From NCBI RefSeq assembly GCF_027158005.1, contig NZ_JAPVLQ010000003.1, positions 310,001 through 374,000 on the forward strand: a stretch of DNA of 64,000 nt, written 5' to 3'. The notes under the pieces are model-generated. The model was not told the origin of the DNA. It searched no databases and worked only from the letters and a program-made list of their open reading frames with translations. Source of the DNA: Rhodococcus sp. H36-A4. GTDB taxonomy: Bacteria; Actinomycetota; Actinomycetes; Mycobacteriales; Mycobacteriaceae. Made by a program: the position numbers and the translations under genes. This document shows positions 1-10,534 of this stretch, in pieces; the stretch's first letter is position 1; each line of letters starts with the position of its first letter.

Positions 1-941
1 ACATCACGGGCGAATACCAGGAACGAGACGACGGTACTCACTGGATTACCCGGAAAGTTCAATACGGGAACGCCGTCGACGACGGCTGTACCTTGAGGTC
101 CGCCTGGCTGCATCCGTACCGGGCCGAATTGCCCGCCCAGTGGGAGCAACACATCCTTCACGACCTCGAAATCGCCCATGGACACCCCGCCGGAGGTGAT
201 GATGAGCTCGGATTCAGCAGCAGCAGCGGTGACGATGCGAGAAAAGTCGGCAGCCTCGTCCGAGCTGCGGTGTACGCCCGTGACTTCGGCGCCGTTGCTC
301 CGAAGATGAGATGCCAGTGCGATGCCATTGGAATCGAAAATTTGGCCGAGCCGAAGCGAGGAGCCGGCCTCGACGAGTTCGGCGCCGGTGGTGATCACGG
401 CAACCCTTGGACGACTGCGAACCTGCGTGTGCGACAAGCCAACTGCGGCAAGGACTGCGATATGACGGGGTTCGAGAAGCTGGCCTGCGTGGATCAGCGT
501 GGTACCCGCGATGACATCGCTGCCCTGCTCGCGAATGTAGTCACCGGGTTGCCGGGACACCTCGATCGTGACGGAATGCTCGTCATCTGCAGTCGTGTGT
601 TCGACGGGCACGATGGTGTCCGCGCCTTCCGGCACCGGGGCGCCGGTCATGATCTTGACGCTGGTCCCGGGTCGAAGTGCGCCAGGCCCCGTCGCACCCG
701 CGGCCACTGTGCCCGCCACTGCCAGGGTCACCGGAACCGTGGTGATCGCCGACGCGTGGACTGCGTATCCATCCATCTGCGAATTCCTGAACAGTGGAAG
801 ATCGACCGGCGAAGCGACGTCCGCGTAGGCGACACGGCCCAGTGCATCGCTCAGCGGGACCGCCTCTGCGGTACGTGTCTTCAAGGGATCGAGTAGGCGT
901 CGGACGTGAGCGGCATGGTCTTCGACCGAGGCCGCGCTCAT
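1..941 (-). CDS. moeA: Molybdopterin molybdenumtransferase MoeA (partial, C-terminus outside window)
   Basis: Inserts molybdate into adenylylated molybdopterin, the last general step of molybdenum cofactor synthesis in the cytosol. Reading leftward from an ATG at 941, the frame gives about 313 residues and runs off the left edge. MoeA hallmarks are visible: NSQMDGYAV near the N-terminus and FPGNPVS close to the edge (around positions 30-60), the conserved substrate-binding segment of the MoeA/gephyrin E domain. Family members are about 400 residues, so roughly the last quarter is missing. It is divergent from moaA with 173 bp between starts, which fits a shared cofactor role. Confidence 0.93.
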   Translation of the reverse strand, partial: MSAASVEDHAAHVRRLLDPLKTRTAEAVPLSDALGRVAYADVASPVDLPLFRNSQMDGYAVHASAITTVPVTLAVAGTVAAGATGPGALRPGTSVKIMTGAPVPEGADTIVPVEHTTADDEHSVTIEVSRQPGDYIREQGSDVIAGTTLIHAGQLLEPRHIAVLAAVGLSHTQVRSRPRVAVITTGAELVEAGSSLRLGQIFDSNGIALASHLRSNGAEVTGVHRSSDEAADFSRIVTAAAAESELIITSGGVSMGDFEVVKDVLLPLGGQFGPVRMQPGGPQGTAVVDGVPVLNFPGNPVSTVVSFLVFARD

Positions 942-1114
942 GCTCCGCTCGCCTTCGGGGCCGACTTGGCGCGGATCTTCATATTTCGATCCTAGGCGTG
1001 CGTGTTTTCGAAATTGGGGGCGGCCGAGGCCCCGTGTTCTGTGAGGAACGGCATACTGGACCACGTAGCGTTGTCGGAGCGAGGATTCGCTCTTGTTTCA
1101 CAAGGAGGGTGCAC

Positions 1115-2221
1115 ATGACCGTCAGCAGTGTCGTCGGACTCGGTATCCCCTCGGTAAAGGGCCCTGACTCTTCGAATAACACCGGATCTTCGAAGAGTCC
1201 TGGGGTGTTCACGGTTGACGACCGGCCCGATGTACCGGTTCTGATGGACCGGTTCGGCCGGGTGGCGCGCGATCTGCGGGTGTCCATCACCGAAAAGTGT
1301 TCGCTCCGTTGTACTTATTGCATGCCTGAAGAAGGTCTGCCGGTTATTCCAGCCGAGAACCTGCTTACTGCCGAGGAAATCGCGCGAGTGGTGTCGCTCG
1401 CGGTACATCGGCTCGGCGTCGAGGAAGTGCGCTTCACCGGTGGTGAACCGCTCATGCGGGCCGATCTGACCGACATTCTCGCTCGATGCGCACAGCGAGT
1501 GCCCGGCATTCCTCTTGCGATGACCACCAACGCCATCGGTTTGGAGCATCGGGCGGAGAGCCTCGTCGAAGCAGGACTGAGCCGTGTCAACGTCTCGCTC
1601 GACTCGATCGACCGAGCGCATTTCGCCGAACTCACCCGACGCGATCGTCTGCCGTCCGTCATGGCAGGAATCCGGGCAGCGAAGCGAGCCGGATTGAACC
1701 CTGTCAAAGTGAACGCCGTTCTGATGCCGGAGACGCTGCACGGTGCAGGTGACCTGCTCGAGTGGTGCCTGAACGAAGGCGTGGCCCTTCGATTCATCGA
1801 GCAGATGCCGCTCGACGCCGATCACGAATGGGCGCGTTCCAACATGCTCGACGCGCAGCAACTGCTCGATGTGCTCGCCACCCGTTTCGACCTCACCGAA
1901 ATCGGTCGCGAGGATCCGTCTGCGCCGGCCGAGGAGTGGGCAGTCGACGGAACCGACGCCACCGTGGGCATCATCGCGTCCGTCACCAGGTCCTTCTGTT
2001 CCGACTGCGACCGAACTCGGCTCACTGCCGAGGGAACAGTGCGGTCGTGTCTGTTCAGCGATGAGGAAACCGACCTGCGGGCGGCCATGCGCGGGGGAGC
2101 AACCGACGACGAACTCGCCGCACTGTGGCGTGGCGCAATGTGGAACAAGTGGGCAGGACACGGAATCGATGCCGAAGGTTTCGTCCCACCGACGAGAAGT
2201 ATGGGAGCAATAGGTGGTTGA
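1115..2221 (+). CDS. moaA: GTP 3',8-cyclase MoaA
   Basis: Radical SAM enzyme that rearranges GTP in the first step of molybdopterin synthesis. The 368-residue product has the N-terminal cluster motif CSLRCTYC (Cys62, Cys66, Cys69), a GGEPL SAM-binding segment, and the C-terminal second-cluster cysteines Cys295, Cys298 and Cys312. It ends in the Gly-Gly tail typical of MoaA. The ATG at 1115 follows a near-perfect Shine-Dalgarno (AAGGAGG at 1102-1108). The start adds about 45 residues before the catalytic core; an ATG at 1244 is an alternative but lacks as good a ribosome site. The stop overlaps the moaD start by 8 bp, so the two are probably translationally coupled. Confidence 0.95.
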   Translation: MTVSSVVGLGIPSVKGPDSSNNTGSSKSPGVFTVDDRPDVPVLMDRFGRVARDLRVSITEKCSLRCTYCMPEEGLPVIPAENLLTAEEIARVVSLAVHRLGVEEVRFTGGEPLMRADLTDILARCAQRVPGIPLAMTTNAIGLEHRAESLVEAGLSRVNVSLDSIDRAHFAELTRRDRLPSVMAGIRAAKRAGLNPVKVNAVLMPETLHGAGDLLEWCLNEGVALRFIEQMPLDADHEWARSNMLDAQQLLDVLATRFDLTEIGREDPSAPAEEWAVDGTDATVGIIASVTRSFCSDCDRTRLTAEGTVRSCLFSDEETDLRAAMRGGATDDELAALWRGAMWNKWAGHGIDAEGFVPPTRSMGAIGG

Positions 2222-2456
2222 GGTTCGTTACTTCGCCGGTGCGGCGGACGCGTCGGGATGTGCCGCCGAGACATTCGACCTGCCCATGGGCAGTGATATC
2301 GCGGCGTTGAAAGCTGCGGTAGCTCACAGACACGGCGGAAAGGTGGCCGATGTTCTGCGCGTGTCTGCGTTTTTGATCGGTGACGATCTCACGCGTGATC
2401 CCACAGCGACGTTCGGTGAGCGAGTCGACATCCTGCCACCGTTCGCGGGCGGCTAG
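2214..2456 (+). CDS. moaD: MoaD/ThiS family sulfur carrier
   Basis: Small ubiquitin-fold protein that carries sulfur as a C-terminal thiocarboxylate for molybdopterin synthase. The 80-residue product ends in the required Gly-Gly after an ILPPFAGG segment, and starts with the VRYFAGAAD strand common in actinobacterial MoaD. GTG at 2214 overlaps the 3' end of moaA by 8 bp. The partners moaE and moaC are not in the window. ThiS-like function is possible from the fold alone; the operon with moaA favours MoaD. Confidence 0.9.
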   Translation: MVEVRYFAGAADASGCAAETFDLPMGSDIAALKAAVAHRHGGKVADVLRVSAFLIGDDLTRDPTATFGERVDILPPFAGG

Positions 2457-2465
2457 CCCGAGGGC

Positions 2466-3311
2466 TCAGTTCTCGGTAGTCCACCAATCGTCGAACGGTG
2501 TGACGGGAACCGTGCGCTTGTGCCTGGAGTTCAAGAACATCCTCTCCAGTTTCGCTGCGACCTCTTCGGTTACGTCCTTGCCTTCGAGGTAGTCGTCGAT
2601 CTGCGCGTACGTCACACCCAGGGCCTCCTCGTCGGGAAGCGCTGGACGATCGTCCTCCAAGTCCGCCGTGGGCACCTTCTTCCACGTGCTCTCCGGTGCA
2701 CCGAGTTCTCGCAGCAGCTCGGCACCCTGACGCTTCGTCAGTCCGGTAAGAGGTGTGATGTCCACCCCGCCGTCGCCGAATTTGGTGAAGAATCCGGTGA
2801 TCGCCTCGGCTGCATGGTCAGTGCCGACCACGACGTAGCCGAGTTCGCCGGCGAGCGCGTACTGCGCCACCATGCGCTCACGAGCCTTGATGTTGCCGCG
2901 CACGAAGTCGCGAACCGCCTCGTTGCCCAGGGCGTCCGCCACCGAGGCGGCCGCTGCGTCGGCCGATGCTTTGATATCGACCGTCACGGTCCGGTCGGGA
3001 TCGATGAACGACAGTGCGATGGATGCATCGTCTTCGTCGGCCTGCACGCCGTAGGGGAGACGCACAGCAAGAAATCCTGCTTCGGCGCCTTCGCTGCGAA
3101 GTTCGGTGACCGCGAATTGAGCCAGCTTTCCGGTCAAGGTGCTGTCCTGGCCGCCACTGATGCCGAGCACGAACCCCGTGGCAGGTGTCGAACGGAGGTA
3201 GTTCTTGAGAAAGTCGACGCGTCGGGTGATCTCGGAGGCGGGGTCGATGGTCGCCTGGACCGCGAGTTCACGTTGAATTCGAGTGCGCAATTCCGAACGG
3301 ATGAGAGCCAT
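2466..3311 (-). CDS. nadE: NAD(+) synthetase, ammonia-dependent type
   Basis: ATP-dependent amidation of deamido-NAD to NAD. At 281 residues the protein is the short NadE type without the N-terminal glutaminase domain found in the long M. tuberculosis enzyme. The P-loop SGGQDS lies at residues 52-57, and [20 protein letters not shown] further on is the substrate-binding segment. ATG at 3311 is chosen; a GTG one codon upstream (3314) cannot be excluded. It is convergent with moaD, with only 9 bp between stops. Confidence 0.95.
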   Translation of the reverse strand: MALIRSELRTRIQRELAVQATIDPASEITRRVDFLKNYLRSTPATGFVLGISGGQDSTLTGKLAQFAVTELRSEGAEAGFLAVRLPYGVQADEDDASIALSFIDPDRTVTVDIKASADAAAASVADALGNEAVRDFVRGNIKARERMVAQYALAGELGYVVVGTDHAAEAITGFFTKFGDGGVDITPLTGLTKRQGAELLRELGAPESTWKKVPTADLEDDRPALPDEEALGVTYAQIDDYLEGKDVTEEVAAKLERMFLNSRHKRTVPVTPFDDWWTTEN

Positions 3312-3347
3312 CACGCCATCTTAGGTGTGCTCCGTACAGTGCACGTG

Positions 3348-4112
3348 ATGACAGCGAAGACCTTTTCGAAGTCCGATCGCAGTGCCCACCCCGACTTCTT
3401 TGCAGCCGAGGCAGCCGGGCTTGCATGGTTACGAGCGGGCGGCGGCGCGACAGTCGATGTGCTGGACGTCGGACCGACACATATCGATCTGGCCCGACTT
3501 GATTCAGGCTCGCCGACGCAGGCCGAGGCCCGCGCGTTCGGGGCCGGCCTCGCCACCGTTCACAGCAGTGGAGCTCGTGGGTTCGGTTGTCCTCCCGATG
3601 GTTTCGACGGTCAGCTGTTCATCGGTGCAAGGCCGATGTCGAGCGTCGTACACCCATCGTGGGGCTCGTTCTACGTCGAGGAAAGGGTTCTTCCGTTCCT
3701 GCGGGTAGCGCTCGAGGTGGGAAACGTGACGCCGAGTCAGGCTGCTGATATCGAGCGTGCGTGTGAGCGGGTTCGTGCGGGCTGTGCCGAAGATGGAGAG
3801 TCGCCGAGTCGCATTCACGGAGATCTGTGGACCGGAAATGTCATTTGGACCGATTCCGCCGCGGTGATGATCGATCCGGCAGCGCACGGCGGTCACCGTG
3901 AAACCGATCTGGCAATGCTGGAACTGTTCGGTTGTCCACTTCTGACCGATATCGTCGACGGCTATCAGTCGGTGTTTCGACTGCGGGAGGGCTGGGAAAC
4001 GCGTATTCCGTTGCACCAGTTGCACCCTTTGGCCGTGCACGCAGCGGGGCACGGCCCGTCGTACGGTGCGGCACTTCATCGTGCTGCGGTGGCGGTGGAA
4101 CGGCTCTACTGA
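3348..4112 (+). CDS. Fructosamine kinase family protein
   Basis: Predicted sugar-amine kinase of the FN3K family, which phosphorylates ketosamines such as fructosamine on glycated protein or metabolites. The 254-residue product has a protein-kinase-like catalytic loop HGDLWTGN (residues 157-164, catalytic Asp159) and a metal-binding IDPA (Asp176). FYVEERVLPFL near residue 108 is also typical. The family is usually about 290 residues, so the N-lobe is slightly short. Its 3' end overlaps the convergent TetR gene by 7 bp. The substrate cannot be read from the sequence. Confidence 0.85.
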   Translation: MTAKTFSKSDRSAHPDFFAAEAAGLAWLRAGGGATVDVLDVGPTHIDLARLDSGSPTQAEARAFGAGLATVHSSGARGFGCPPDGFDGQLFIGARPMSSVVHPSWGSFYVEERVLPFLRVALEVGNVTPSQAADIERACERVRAGCAEDGESPSRIHGDLWTGNVIWTDSAAVMIDPAAHGGHRETDLAMLELFGCPLLTDIVDGYQSVFRLREGWETRIPLHQLHPLAVHAAGHGPSYGAALHRAAVAVERLY

Positions 4113-4714
4113 CGGGTTGCTCGACGGACCAGGTCTTCCCACCCGTCGGCGAGCCGTTGCATCGACATGCCGAGGTCGCGGAACTGGTGCAGGACGAGCG
4201 TTGCTTCGAGCGGTGTCAGGAGTCCGTAAGCGAGGAGTTCGAGATCGCCCTCCACGCGGGCCGTTCGGAGGAGGGTCAACACGTGCGTGTAATTGACCCT
4301 GTGCGCAGGTGCCGAATATCGAAGTTCCGGTGAGTTTTCGGCTGCGCGCATGACCTCTCCTTGAACCTCGACGAGATTCAAGCGGGCGCGCCCGAACGCG
4401 ACCAATCGGTCGATCGGGTCCGCCCCCGGGCCCAGCGGTGGGGGACCGAACAGGAAACCGTGCTGGAGCTCCTTCTCGGTATGGTCCAGCAACGCCTGCA
4501 TGAGCCCTGATCGGCTTCCGAATCGCCGGAATACTGTGCCCTTGCCCACACCCGCTCGGGCGGCCAGTGCGTCCATCGTGACAGCGTCCGCACCGACCGT
4601 GGCGACCAGTTCGGTAGCTGCGTCCAGTAGGAGGCGGCGGTTACGTGCGGCATCGCAGCGCTCGGTTTCCTCGCCTGCAATAGGGAGCATGAAGTCGGTC
4701 ACACGCGCAACCAT
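4106..4714 (-). CDS. TetR/AcrR family transcriptional regulator
   Basis: DNA-binding repressor, 202 residues. The N-terminal helix-turn-helix covers about residues 24-70, with the recognition portion AARAGVGKGTVFRRFGSRSG, and the C-terminal half is a divergent ligand domain. ATG at 4714 is preferred over an upstream frame start at 4768, because the extra residues would run into the shared promoter. It is divergent from the flavin reductase gene, with a perfect inverted repeat between them (4757-4772). The likely role is control of the reductase and of itself; the ligand is unknown. Confidence 0.88.
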   Translation of the reverse strand: MVARVTDFMLPIAGEETERCDAARNRRLLLDAATELVATVGADAVTMDALAARAGVGKGTVFRRFGSRSGLMQALLDHTEKELQHGFLFGPPPLGPGADPIDRLVAFGRARLNLVEVQGEVMRAAENSPELRYSAPAHRVNYTHVLTLLRTARVEGDLELLAYGLLTPLEATLVLHQFRDLGMSMQRLADGWEDLVRRATRQ

Positions 4715-4756
4715 ACCTGCTCCGGGAATGGAAATGGACCGCAGTCCGCTTAAGTG

Positions 4757-4772
4757 GTAGGAATACACCTAC
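4757..4772. promoter_or_regulatory. Inverted repeat, candidate TetR operator
   Basis: GTAGG (4757-4761) and CCTAC (4768-4772) form a perfect 5-bp inverted repeat with a 6-bp spacer. It lies 43 bp upstream of the regulator start and 38 bp upstream of the reductase start. Position and size fit a TetR operator acting on both genes, but binding is inferred only. Confidence 0.5.
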
Positions 4773-4809
4773 ATCCGTCACAGCTCTATCATTCGAAGGA
4801 ATTTCTTTC

Positions 4810-5376
4810 ATGTCGCAAGCTCACGTACTGGTTCTCGTCGGCAGTCTTCGCATCGACTCCGTGAACAAGCAGATTGCCCACACCGCCGCCGCACTCGTGC
4901 CAGAGGGTGCCGACGCGGTCGTGTACGAAGGACTTGCGGATGTGCCGTTCTACAACGAGGACCTCGACGTCGAGGGCAAGGTACCTCCCGCTGCCCTGAG
5001 TCTGCGTTCAGCAGCCGAGGGGGCCACCGCATTTCTCCTCGTAACCCCTGAGTACAACGGCACCATTCCTGCGGTCTTGAAGAACGCCATAGATTGGCTG
5101 TCTCGTCCGTACGGGGTGGGTGCCGTACAAGGAAAGCCGGTTGCTGTCATCTCCGCCTCGCCGAGTGGTAACGGGGCCAAGTGGGCTCATGACGACACAC
5201 GTAAGTCGGTCGGCATTGCGGGTGGAAAGGTTCTCGAGGACGTCGTGCTCACCATCGGCGGCACCATGGACAAGTTCGGTTCCGCACATCCCCGTGAAAA
5301 CGCAGAGGTGTCGGCACAGATTTTCGCTGTGGTGGCCGAGTTGGTCAAGGCTTCGCGCGAGCTCGTCGACGCCTGA
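4810..5376 (+). CDS. NADPH-dependent FMN reductase family protein
   Basis: Flavodoxin-fold oxidoreductase of the ArsH/ChrR/YieF-like family, which transfers electrons from NAD(P)H to FMN or quinones. The 188-residue product has the FMN phosphate-binding loop GSLRIDSVNKQIA (from residue 11) and the family signature PEYNG (80-84) followed by KNAIDWLSRP. ATG at 4810 follows AAGGAATTTC. It is divergent from the TetR gene, suggesting induction by a small molecule. A strong hairpin follows the stop. The physiological substrate is unknown. Confidence 0.9.
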   Translation: MSQAHVLVLVGSLRIDSVNKQIAHTAAALVPEGADAVVYEGLADVPFYNEDLDVEGKVPPAALSLRSAAEGATAFLLVTPEYNGTIPAVLKNAIDWLSRPYGVGAVQGKPVAVISASPSGNGAKWAHDDTRKSVGIAGGKVLEDVVLTIGGTMDKFGSAHPRENAEVSAQIFAVVAELVKASRELVDA

Positions 5377-5421
5377 TTCGAAGCGACCCGATCCTGGAGC
5401 GAACTGCTCTGTCGAGGCATC

Positions 5422-5462
5422 GCGGAGGAGCCCCCGAACAGTGTGTTCGGGGGCTCCTCCGC
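5422..5462 (+). terminator. Strong hairpin terminator after the flavin reductase gene
   Basis: A perfect 19-bp stem (5422-5440 paired with 5444-5462) with a 3-base loop, 45 bp after the stop. There is no T-run, as is common for terminators in high-G+C actinobacteria. Confidence 0.8.
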
Positions 5463-5892
5463 TGTCCGCGGGTTGCAGAATTCACCCTCCGGGTGCCGCG
5501 CGTCGGGCTTGCGGTTACGCGTGGGGCTTGTTCTCGGTTTCAGGGCGTATGCGAACCAGGGAAACATGTGATGCACGACACGCCGAGCCGACGTTGTTTT
5601 TTGGCCCATCTCGAGAGCGTGACCAGCGAATGTCATGGATGTTGTTCGCAACATCTCGTGTTCTAGCTATATGTCGGACACTAGGTGTAGTGTCTGAACA
5701 ACCGAGAGGCCACAACGCTCCCCGCCGAGAAAACCGGTACGAAGCCCGTGAAATCCCGCTCGGAACTGCTCGAATCCGGGTTCGCATCCGGAATCGGCAC
5801 ACAGACGAAAATGAAGCTCGAAAAGCTATTCCGCAGTGCATTACGAGCATCTCGGTGAACTCCGCGATGCTGGACAGTGAGAAGGGAACCAC
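5463..5892. other. 430-bp nrdH upstream region
   Basis: No convincing gene is seen here. The stretch holds the 5' control region of nrdHIE, including an NrdR-type box at 5678-5693. An inverted repeat AACA/TGTT at 5650-5662 could be a degenerate second site. The remainder, about 200 bp between the box and nrdH, would be a long untranslated leader if transcription starts near the box. Confidence 0.5.
5678..5693. promoter_or_regulatory. NrdR box upstream of nrdHIE
   Basis: ACACTAGGTGTAGTGT is close to the NrdR consensus (ACACTATATMTAGTGT, from memory). NrdR is the ATP/dATP-sensing repressor of bacterial ribonucleotide reductase genes and normally binds paired 16-bp boxes. Only one good copy is visible. 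The site lies 200 bp upstream of nrdH. Confidence 0.7.
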
Positions 5893-6126
5893 ATGAGCAT
5901 CACCGTCTACACAAAGCCCGCTTGCGTTCAGTGCAATGCCACCTACCGTGCCCTCGACAAAGAGGGCATCGAATACTCGGTCATCGATATTTCGCAGGAC
6001 ACCGAGGCCCGCGACTACATCATGGCGCTCGGCTACCTGCAGGCGCCGGTCGTCGTTGCCGGCGACACTCATTGGTCGGGGTTTCGCCCCGATCGCATCA
6101 AGTCGCTCACCGCAAGCGTTGCTTGA
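5893..6126 (+). CDS. nrdH: Glutaredoxin-like protein NrdH
   Basis: Small thioredoxin-fold redoxin that reduces the class Ib ribonucleotide reductase NrdE, itself recharged by thioredoxin reductase. The 77-residue protein has the CVQC redox motif at residues 11-14 and the NrdH signature WSGFRPD at 61-67. ATG at 5893 has an upstream GAGAAGGG. First gene of nrdHIE, 23 bp before nrdI. Confidence 0.96.
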   Translation: MSITVYTKPACVQCNATYRALDKEGIEYSVIDISQDTEARDYIMALGYLQAPVVVAGDTHWSGFRPDRIKSLTASVA

Positions 6127-6149
6127 ACAGAAGACGGAGATGAGCAGGT

Positions 6150-6629
6150 GTGACGTTCACCGGTCTCGATTCGGCTCGGCTTCCTGGCTCGACGCACCCA
6201 CTGGTGTATTTCTCGAGTGCGTCGCAGAACACGCATAGATTCGTCACCAAGTTGGATCTCCCGTCGAGTCGGATACCGATTCACCGGCCGGAAGAATTTC
6301 GGGTAGACCAGCCGTACGTTCTGATCGTCCCGACCTACGGCGGTGGCACCACATTTTCCGGCCGTGACACCAATTACGTTCCCAAGCAAGTGATCAAGTT
6401 TCTCAACGACAAGCACAATCGGTCCTTGATCAGGGCAGTCATCGCAGCTGGTAACACCAACTTCGGTGACTCGTTCTGTTTTGCGGGCGATGTCATTTCA
6501 CAGAAGTGCGCTGTTCCTTACCTTTATCGCTTCGAATTGATGGGGACCCCCGAAGACGTAGATCGCGTTCGGGACGGTCTCGGCGATTTCTGGGAGCGGG
6601 AGTCGCGACGAGCGGCGCACACCTACTGA
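6150..6629 (+). CDS. nrdI: Flavodoxin-like protein NrdI
   Basis: FMN protein that supplies the oxidant for assembling the dimanganese-tyrosyl radical cofactor of NrdF. The 159-residue product has [11 protein letters not shown] as the FMN phosphate loop, VPTYGGG as the isoalloxazine loop, and [13 protein letters not shown], all diagnostic of NrdI. GTG at 6150 gives the usual family length. It lies between nrdH and nrdE. Confidence 0.95.
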   Translation: MTFTGLDSARLPGSTHPLVYFSSASQNTHRFVTKLDLPSSRIPIHRPEEFRVDQPYVLIVPTYGGGTTFSGRDTNYVPKQVIKFLNDKHNRSLIRAVIAAGNTNFGDSFCFAGDVISQKCAVPYLYRFELMGTPEDVDRVRDGLGDFWERESRRAAHTY

Positions 6630-6682
6630 CATCAGTACGAGTTCAGCAGTACAAGACGCACGAAGAAAGTGGAGCACCCGCC

Positions 6683-8848
6683 GTGGCACCGACAATCACC
6701 GATACAGCACCCGCCCAGACAACCGTCCGCGCGGATGGTGATCTCGACTATCACGCGCTGAACGCGATGCTGAATTTGTATGGCCCCAATGGGGAGATTC
6801 AGTTCGAGAAGGACCGCGAAGCGGCCAACCAATACTTCCTGCAGCACGTCAATCAGAACACCGTGTTCTTTCACGATCTGGATGAGAAGCTGGATTACCT
6901 GGTCGAGGAAAACTATTACGAGGCAGAGGTTCTCGATCAGTACTCCCGCGAGTTCGTCAAGTTCCTCATAAACCACGCCTACTCGAAGAAGTTCCGCTTC
7001 CCGACGTTCCTGGGTGCATTCAAGTACTACACCTCGTACACGTTGAAGACATTCGACGGCAAGCGCTACCTCGAGCGGTTCGAAGATCGCGTCTGCATGG
7101 TTGCCCTGACTCTCGGTGCAGGTGACGAAGCCCTTGCCACCGATCTGGTCGACGAGATCATCGCCGGCCGTTTCCAGCCCGCTACGCCCACCTTCCTCAA
7201 CTCCGGTAAGAAGCAGCGTGGTGAGCCGGTTTCGTGCTTCCTGTTGCGCATCGAAGACAACATGGAATCGATCGGTCGATCGATCAACTCCGCTCTGCAG
7301 CTGTCCAAGCGCGGCGGTGGAGTTGCGTTGCTGCTCAGTAATATTCGCGAAGCCGGCGCGCCGATCAAACGAATCGAAAACCAGTCCTCGGGCGTCATTC
7401 CGATCATGAAGCTACTCGAGGACTCCTTCTCGTACGCGAACCAGCTCGGTGCGCGTCAGGGTGCAGGTGCTGTGTACTTGCATGCGCACCATCCCGATGT
7501 CTACAAGTTCCTCGATACCAAGCGCGAGAACGCGGACGAGAAGATTCGCATAAAGACGCTCTCACTCGGAATCGTCATCCCGGACATCACGTTCGAATTG
7601 GCGAAGAAGAACGAAGACATGTATCTCTTCTCGCCGTACGACGTCGAGCGGATCTACGGGGTGCCGTTCGCGGACATCAACGTCAGTGAGACGTACTACG
7701 AGATGGTCGACGACAAGCGGATCCGCAAGACGAAGATCAAGGCACGCGAGTTCTTCCAGACGCTCGCCGAGCTGCAGTTCGAATCCGGATACCCGTACAT
7801 CATGTTCGAGGACACCGTGAATCGGGCCAACCCGGTGAAGGGCAAGATCACTCACTCGAACCTGTGCTCGGAAATCCTGCAGGTCTCGACCCCGTCGACA
7901 TTCAACGACGATCTGTCGTACAGCCACGTCGGCAAAGATATTTCCTGCAACCTCGGCTCGCTGAACATCGCCAAGACAATGGATTCGCCAGATTTCGGCA
8001 AAACCATCGCAGTGGCAATCCGCGGGCTCACGGCCGTGTCCGATCAGACTCACATCTTCTCGGTTCCGTCGATCGAGCAGGGGAACAACGACTCTCACGC
8101 AATCGGCCTCGGCCAGATGAACCTGCATGGATATTTGGCGCGCGAGCGGATTCACTACGGATCCACCGAGGGCATCGACTTCACGAACATCTACTTCTAC
8201 ACCGTGGTATTTCATGCCATCCAGGCGTCTAACCAACTCTCGATCGCGCGCGGTGAATACTTCAAGGGTTTCCCGGACTCCAAATACGCATCGGGTGAAT
8301 TCTTCGACAAGTACACCGACGAGGTCTGGGAGCCTGCCACGTCCCGCGTCGCGGCGCTGTTCGCCGACGCCGGTGTGCACATTCCGACGCAGGCCGACTG
8401 GTCGGCACTGAAGACATCGGTGCAAGAACACGGCATCTACAACCAGAACCTGCAAGCAGTGCCGCCGACGGGGTCGATTTCCTACATCAACAACTCGACC
8501 TCCTCGATCCACCCGGTTGCGGCGAAGATCGAGATCCGCAAGGAAGGCAAGATCGGGCGGGTCTACTACCCGGCGCCGTACCTGAACAACGACAACCTGG
8601 AGTTCTACCAGGACGCGTACGAGATCGGGTACGAGAAGATCATCGACACCTACGCTGTGGCAACGCAACACGTCGATCAGGGGTTGTCCTTGACGCTGTT
8701 CTTCAAGGACACCGCCTCGACCCGCGACATCAACAAGGCACAGATCTACGCATGGCGTAAGGGGATCAAGACGCTGTACTACATCCGCCTACGTCAGTTG
8801 GCGTTGGAAGGCACCGAAGTGGATGGTTGCGTGTCCTGCATGCTGTAA
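6683..8848 (+). CDS. nrdE: Class Ib ribonucleoside-diphosphate reductase alpha subunit
   Basis: Catalytic subunit that converts ribonucleoside diphosphates to deoxyribonucleotides. The 721-residue length is normal for NrdE and lacks the N-terminal ATP-cone of class Ia. Active-site cysteines are visible at Cys185 (EPVSCFLL) and Cys395 (SNLCSEI). The C-terminal shuttle pair Cys716/Cys719 ends in CVSCML and is reduced by NrdH. GTG at 6683 is preceded by GGAG at 6671-6674. An in-frame extension runs back into nrdI but is not needed. A hairpin follows 36 bp after the stop. Confidence 0.97.
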   Translation: MAPTITDTAPAQTTVRADGDLDYHALNAMLNLYGPNGEIQFEKDREAANQYFLQHVNQNTVFFHDLDEKLDYLVEENYYEAEVLDQYSREFVKFLINHAYSKKFRFPTFLGAFKYYTSYTLKTFDGKRYLERFEDRVCMVALTLGAGDEALATDLVDEIIAGRFQPATPTFLNSGKKQRGEPVSCFLLRIEDNMESIGRSINSALQLSKRGGGVALLLSNIREAGAPIKRIENQSSGVIPIMKLLEDSFSYANQLGARQGAGAVYLHAHHPDVYKFLDTKRENADEKIRIKTLSLGIVIPDITFELAKKNEDMYLFSPYDVERIYGVPFADINVSETYYEMVDDKRIRKTKIKAREFFQTLAELQFESGYPYIMFEDTVNRANPVKGKITHSNLCSEILQVSTPSTFNDDLSYSHVGKDISCNLGSLNIAKTMDSPDFGKTIAVAIRGLTAVSDQTHIFSVPSIEQGNNDSHAIGLGQMNLHGYLARERIHYGSTEGIDFTNIYFYTVVFHAIQASNQLSIARGEYFKGFPDSKYASGEFFDKYTDEVWEPATSRVAALFADAGVHIPTQADWSALKTSVQEHGIYNQNLQAVPPTGSISYINNSTSSIHPVAAKIEIRKEGKIGRVYYPAPYLNNDNLEFYQDAYEIGYEKIIDTYAVATQHVDQGLSLTLFFKDTASTRDINKAQIYAWRKGIKTLYYIRLRQLALEGTEVDGCVSCML

Positions 8849-8884
8849 AAAAGATTTCCCTTACGAACAATCGTTTGGGAAGCA

Positions 8885-8916
8885 AAGAGCCGGCCCGCGG
8901 CAACGGACCGGCTCTT
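8885..8916 (+). terminator. Hairpin terminator after nrdE
   Basis: AAGAGCCGG (8885-8893) pairs with CCGGCTCTT (8908-8916) around a 14-base loop. It is placed to end the nrdHIE transcript and separates it from the downstream small gene and nrdF. Confidence 0.7.
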
Positions 8917-9029
8917 CTTACCCCGCAAAGCGAGGTCCCAATTGATGTCGGGAGATCGAGCTTATATGAGTGTTCCTTGCGAGGTGCGCGAGGCTCCGCG
9001 GGGTCCGAGAACCCGAAGGAGGTGATGTC

Positions 9030-9149
9030 ATGACAAGGAAGACTCAAAAAGTTGTTCGAAGCTCGGTAACCGGTCGGTTTCTGCCGCCGTCGGCAGCTAA
9101 GAAGTCGCCGCGGACCACGCAGACTGAGACGATTCGTCGCGCGAAGTAA
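9030..9149 (+). CDS. 39-residue basic protein of the VVRSS-TGRF type
   Basis: Short gene with a textbook ribosome site, AAGGAGGTGAT at 9016-9026, three bases before ATG 9030. The product is strongly basic and contains VVRSSVTGRFLPPSAAKKSP followed by RTTQTETI. This pattern (VRSS-TGRF, then Ala/Pro and TT-TET) resembles a widespread family of very short uncharacterised proteins in bacteria, plasmids and phages; that resemblance is from memory. It lies between nrdE and nrdF but behind a terminator, and has its own strong T-tailed terminator, so it looks monocistronic. The function is unknown; the charge suggests nucleic-acid contact. Confidence 0.75.
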   Translation: MTRKTQKVVRSSVTGRFLPPSAAKKSPRTTQTETIRRAK

Positions 9150-9231
9150 GGGTAGCTCATGCGCGCACACGTACGAAGAATCGCGCACCTAAATCCAGTG
9201 GCTCGTTGAGTCATCAGGTGAGGGCTGCCTG

Positions 9232-9267
9232 AAAGTGGCGGTGGACTTGTCCACCGCCACTTTTTTT
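9232..9267 (+). terminator. Rho-independent terminator with T-tract
   Basis: Perfect 14-bp stem (9232-9245 with 9250-9263) and a 4-base loop, with T residues continuing to 9267. This is the cleanest intrinsic terminator in the window. It ends the small basic-protein gene transcript ahead of nrdF. Confidence 0.88.
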
Positions 9268-9414
9268 GTGCGACAAGGGTTTTGGATGGCACAATAGGCG
9301 AGTCTTCTGCCGGCGGGAATTACAGTCGTGTAACTTAGACCTTGTGCAACACCGGCGTTCCATTGGTTTTCTGAAATCGAGGGCGTCGCTGCAACTCGCT
9401 CGACACATTTGTGA

Positions 9415-10470
<1,056 letters not shown>

Positions 10471-10485
10471 CCGTAGGGACAGCGG

Positions 10486-10521
10486 GGTGTGTTCGGCCAT
10501 CGGGTGGTAGCCGAACACACC
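10486..10521. terminator. Bidirectional hairpin between nrdF and NUDIX gene
   Basis: GGTGTGTTCGGC (10486-10497) pairs perfectly with 10510-10521 around a 12-base loop. It sits in the 64-bp convergent gap and can serve both genes. Confidence 0.75.
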
Positions 10522-10534
10522 GACGCTGGGTGGG

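Noticed and set aside
92..900. Open plus-strand frame across the start of the window.
   Set aside because: Antisense to moeA, which has clear family motifs on the other strand.
5694..5892. Sequence before nrdH with AACCGGTACGAA and CCCGC...ACTG pieces, reminiscent of a cobalamin riboswitch core.
   Set aside because: The spacing is off, and the GCCACTG and B12-box parts expected downstream are not present; class Ib nrd genes are controlled by NrdR. A covariance-model search (Rfam cobalamin) would settle it.
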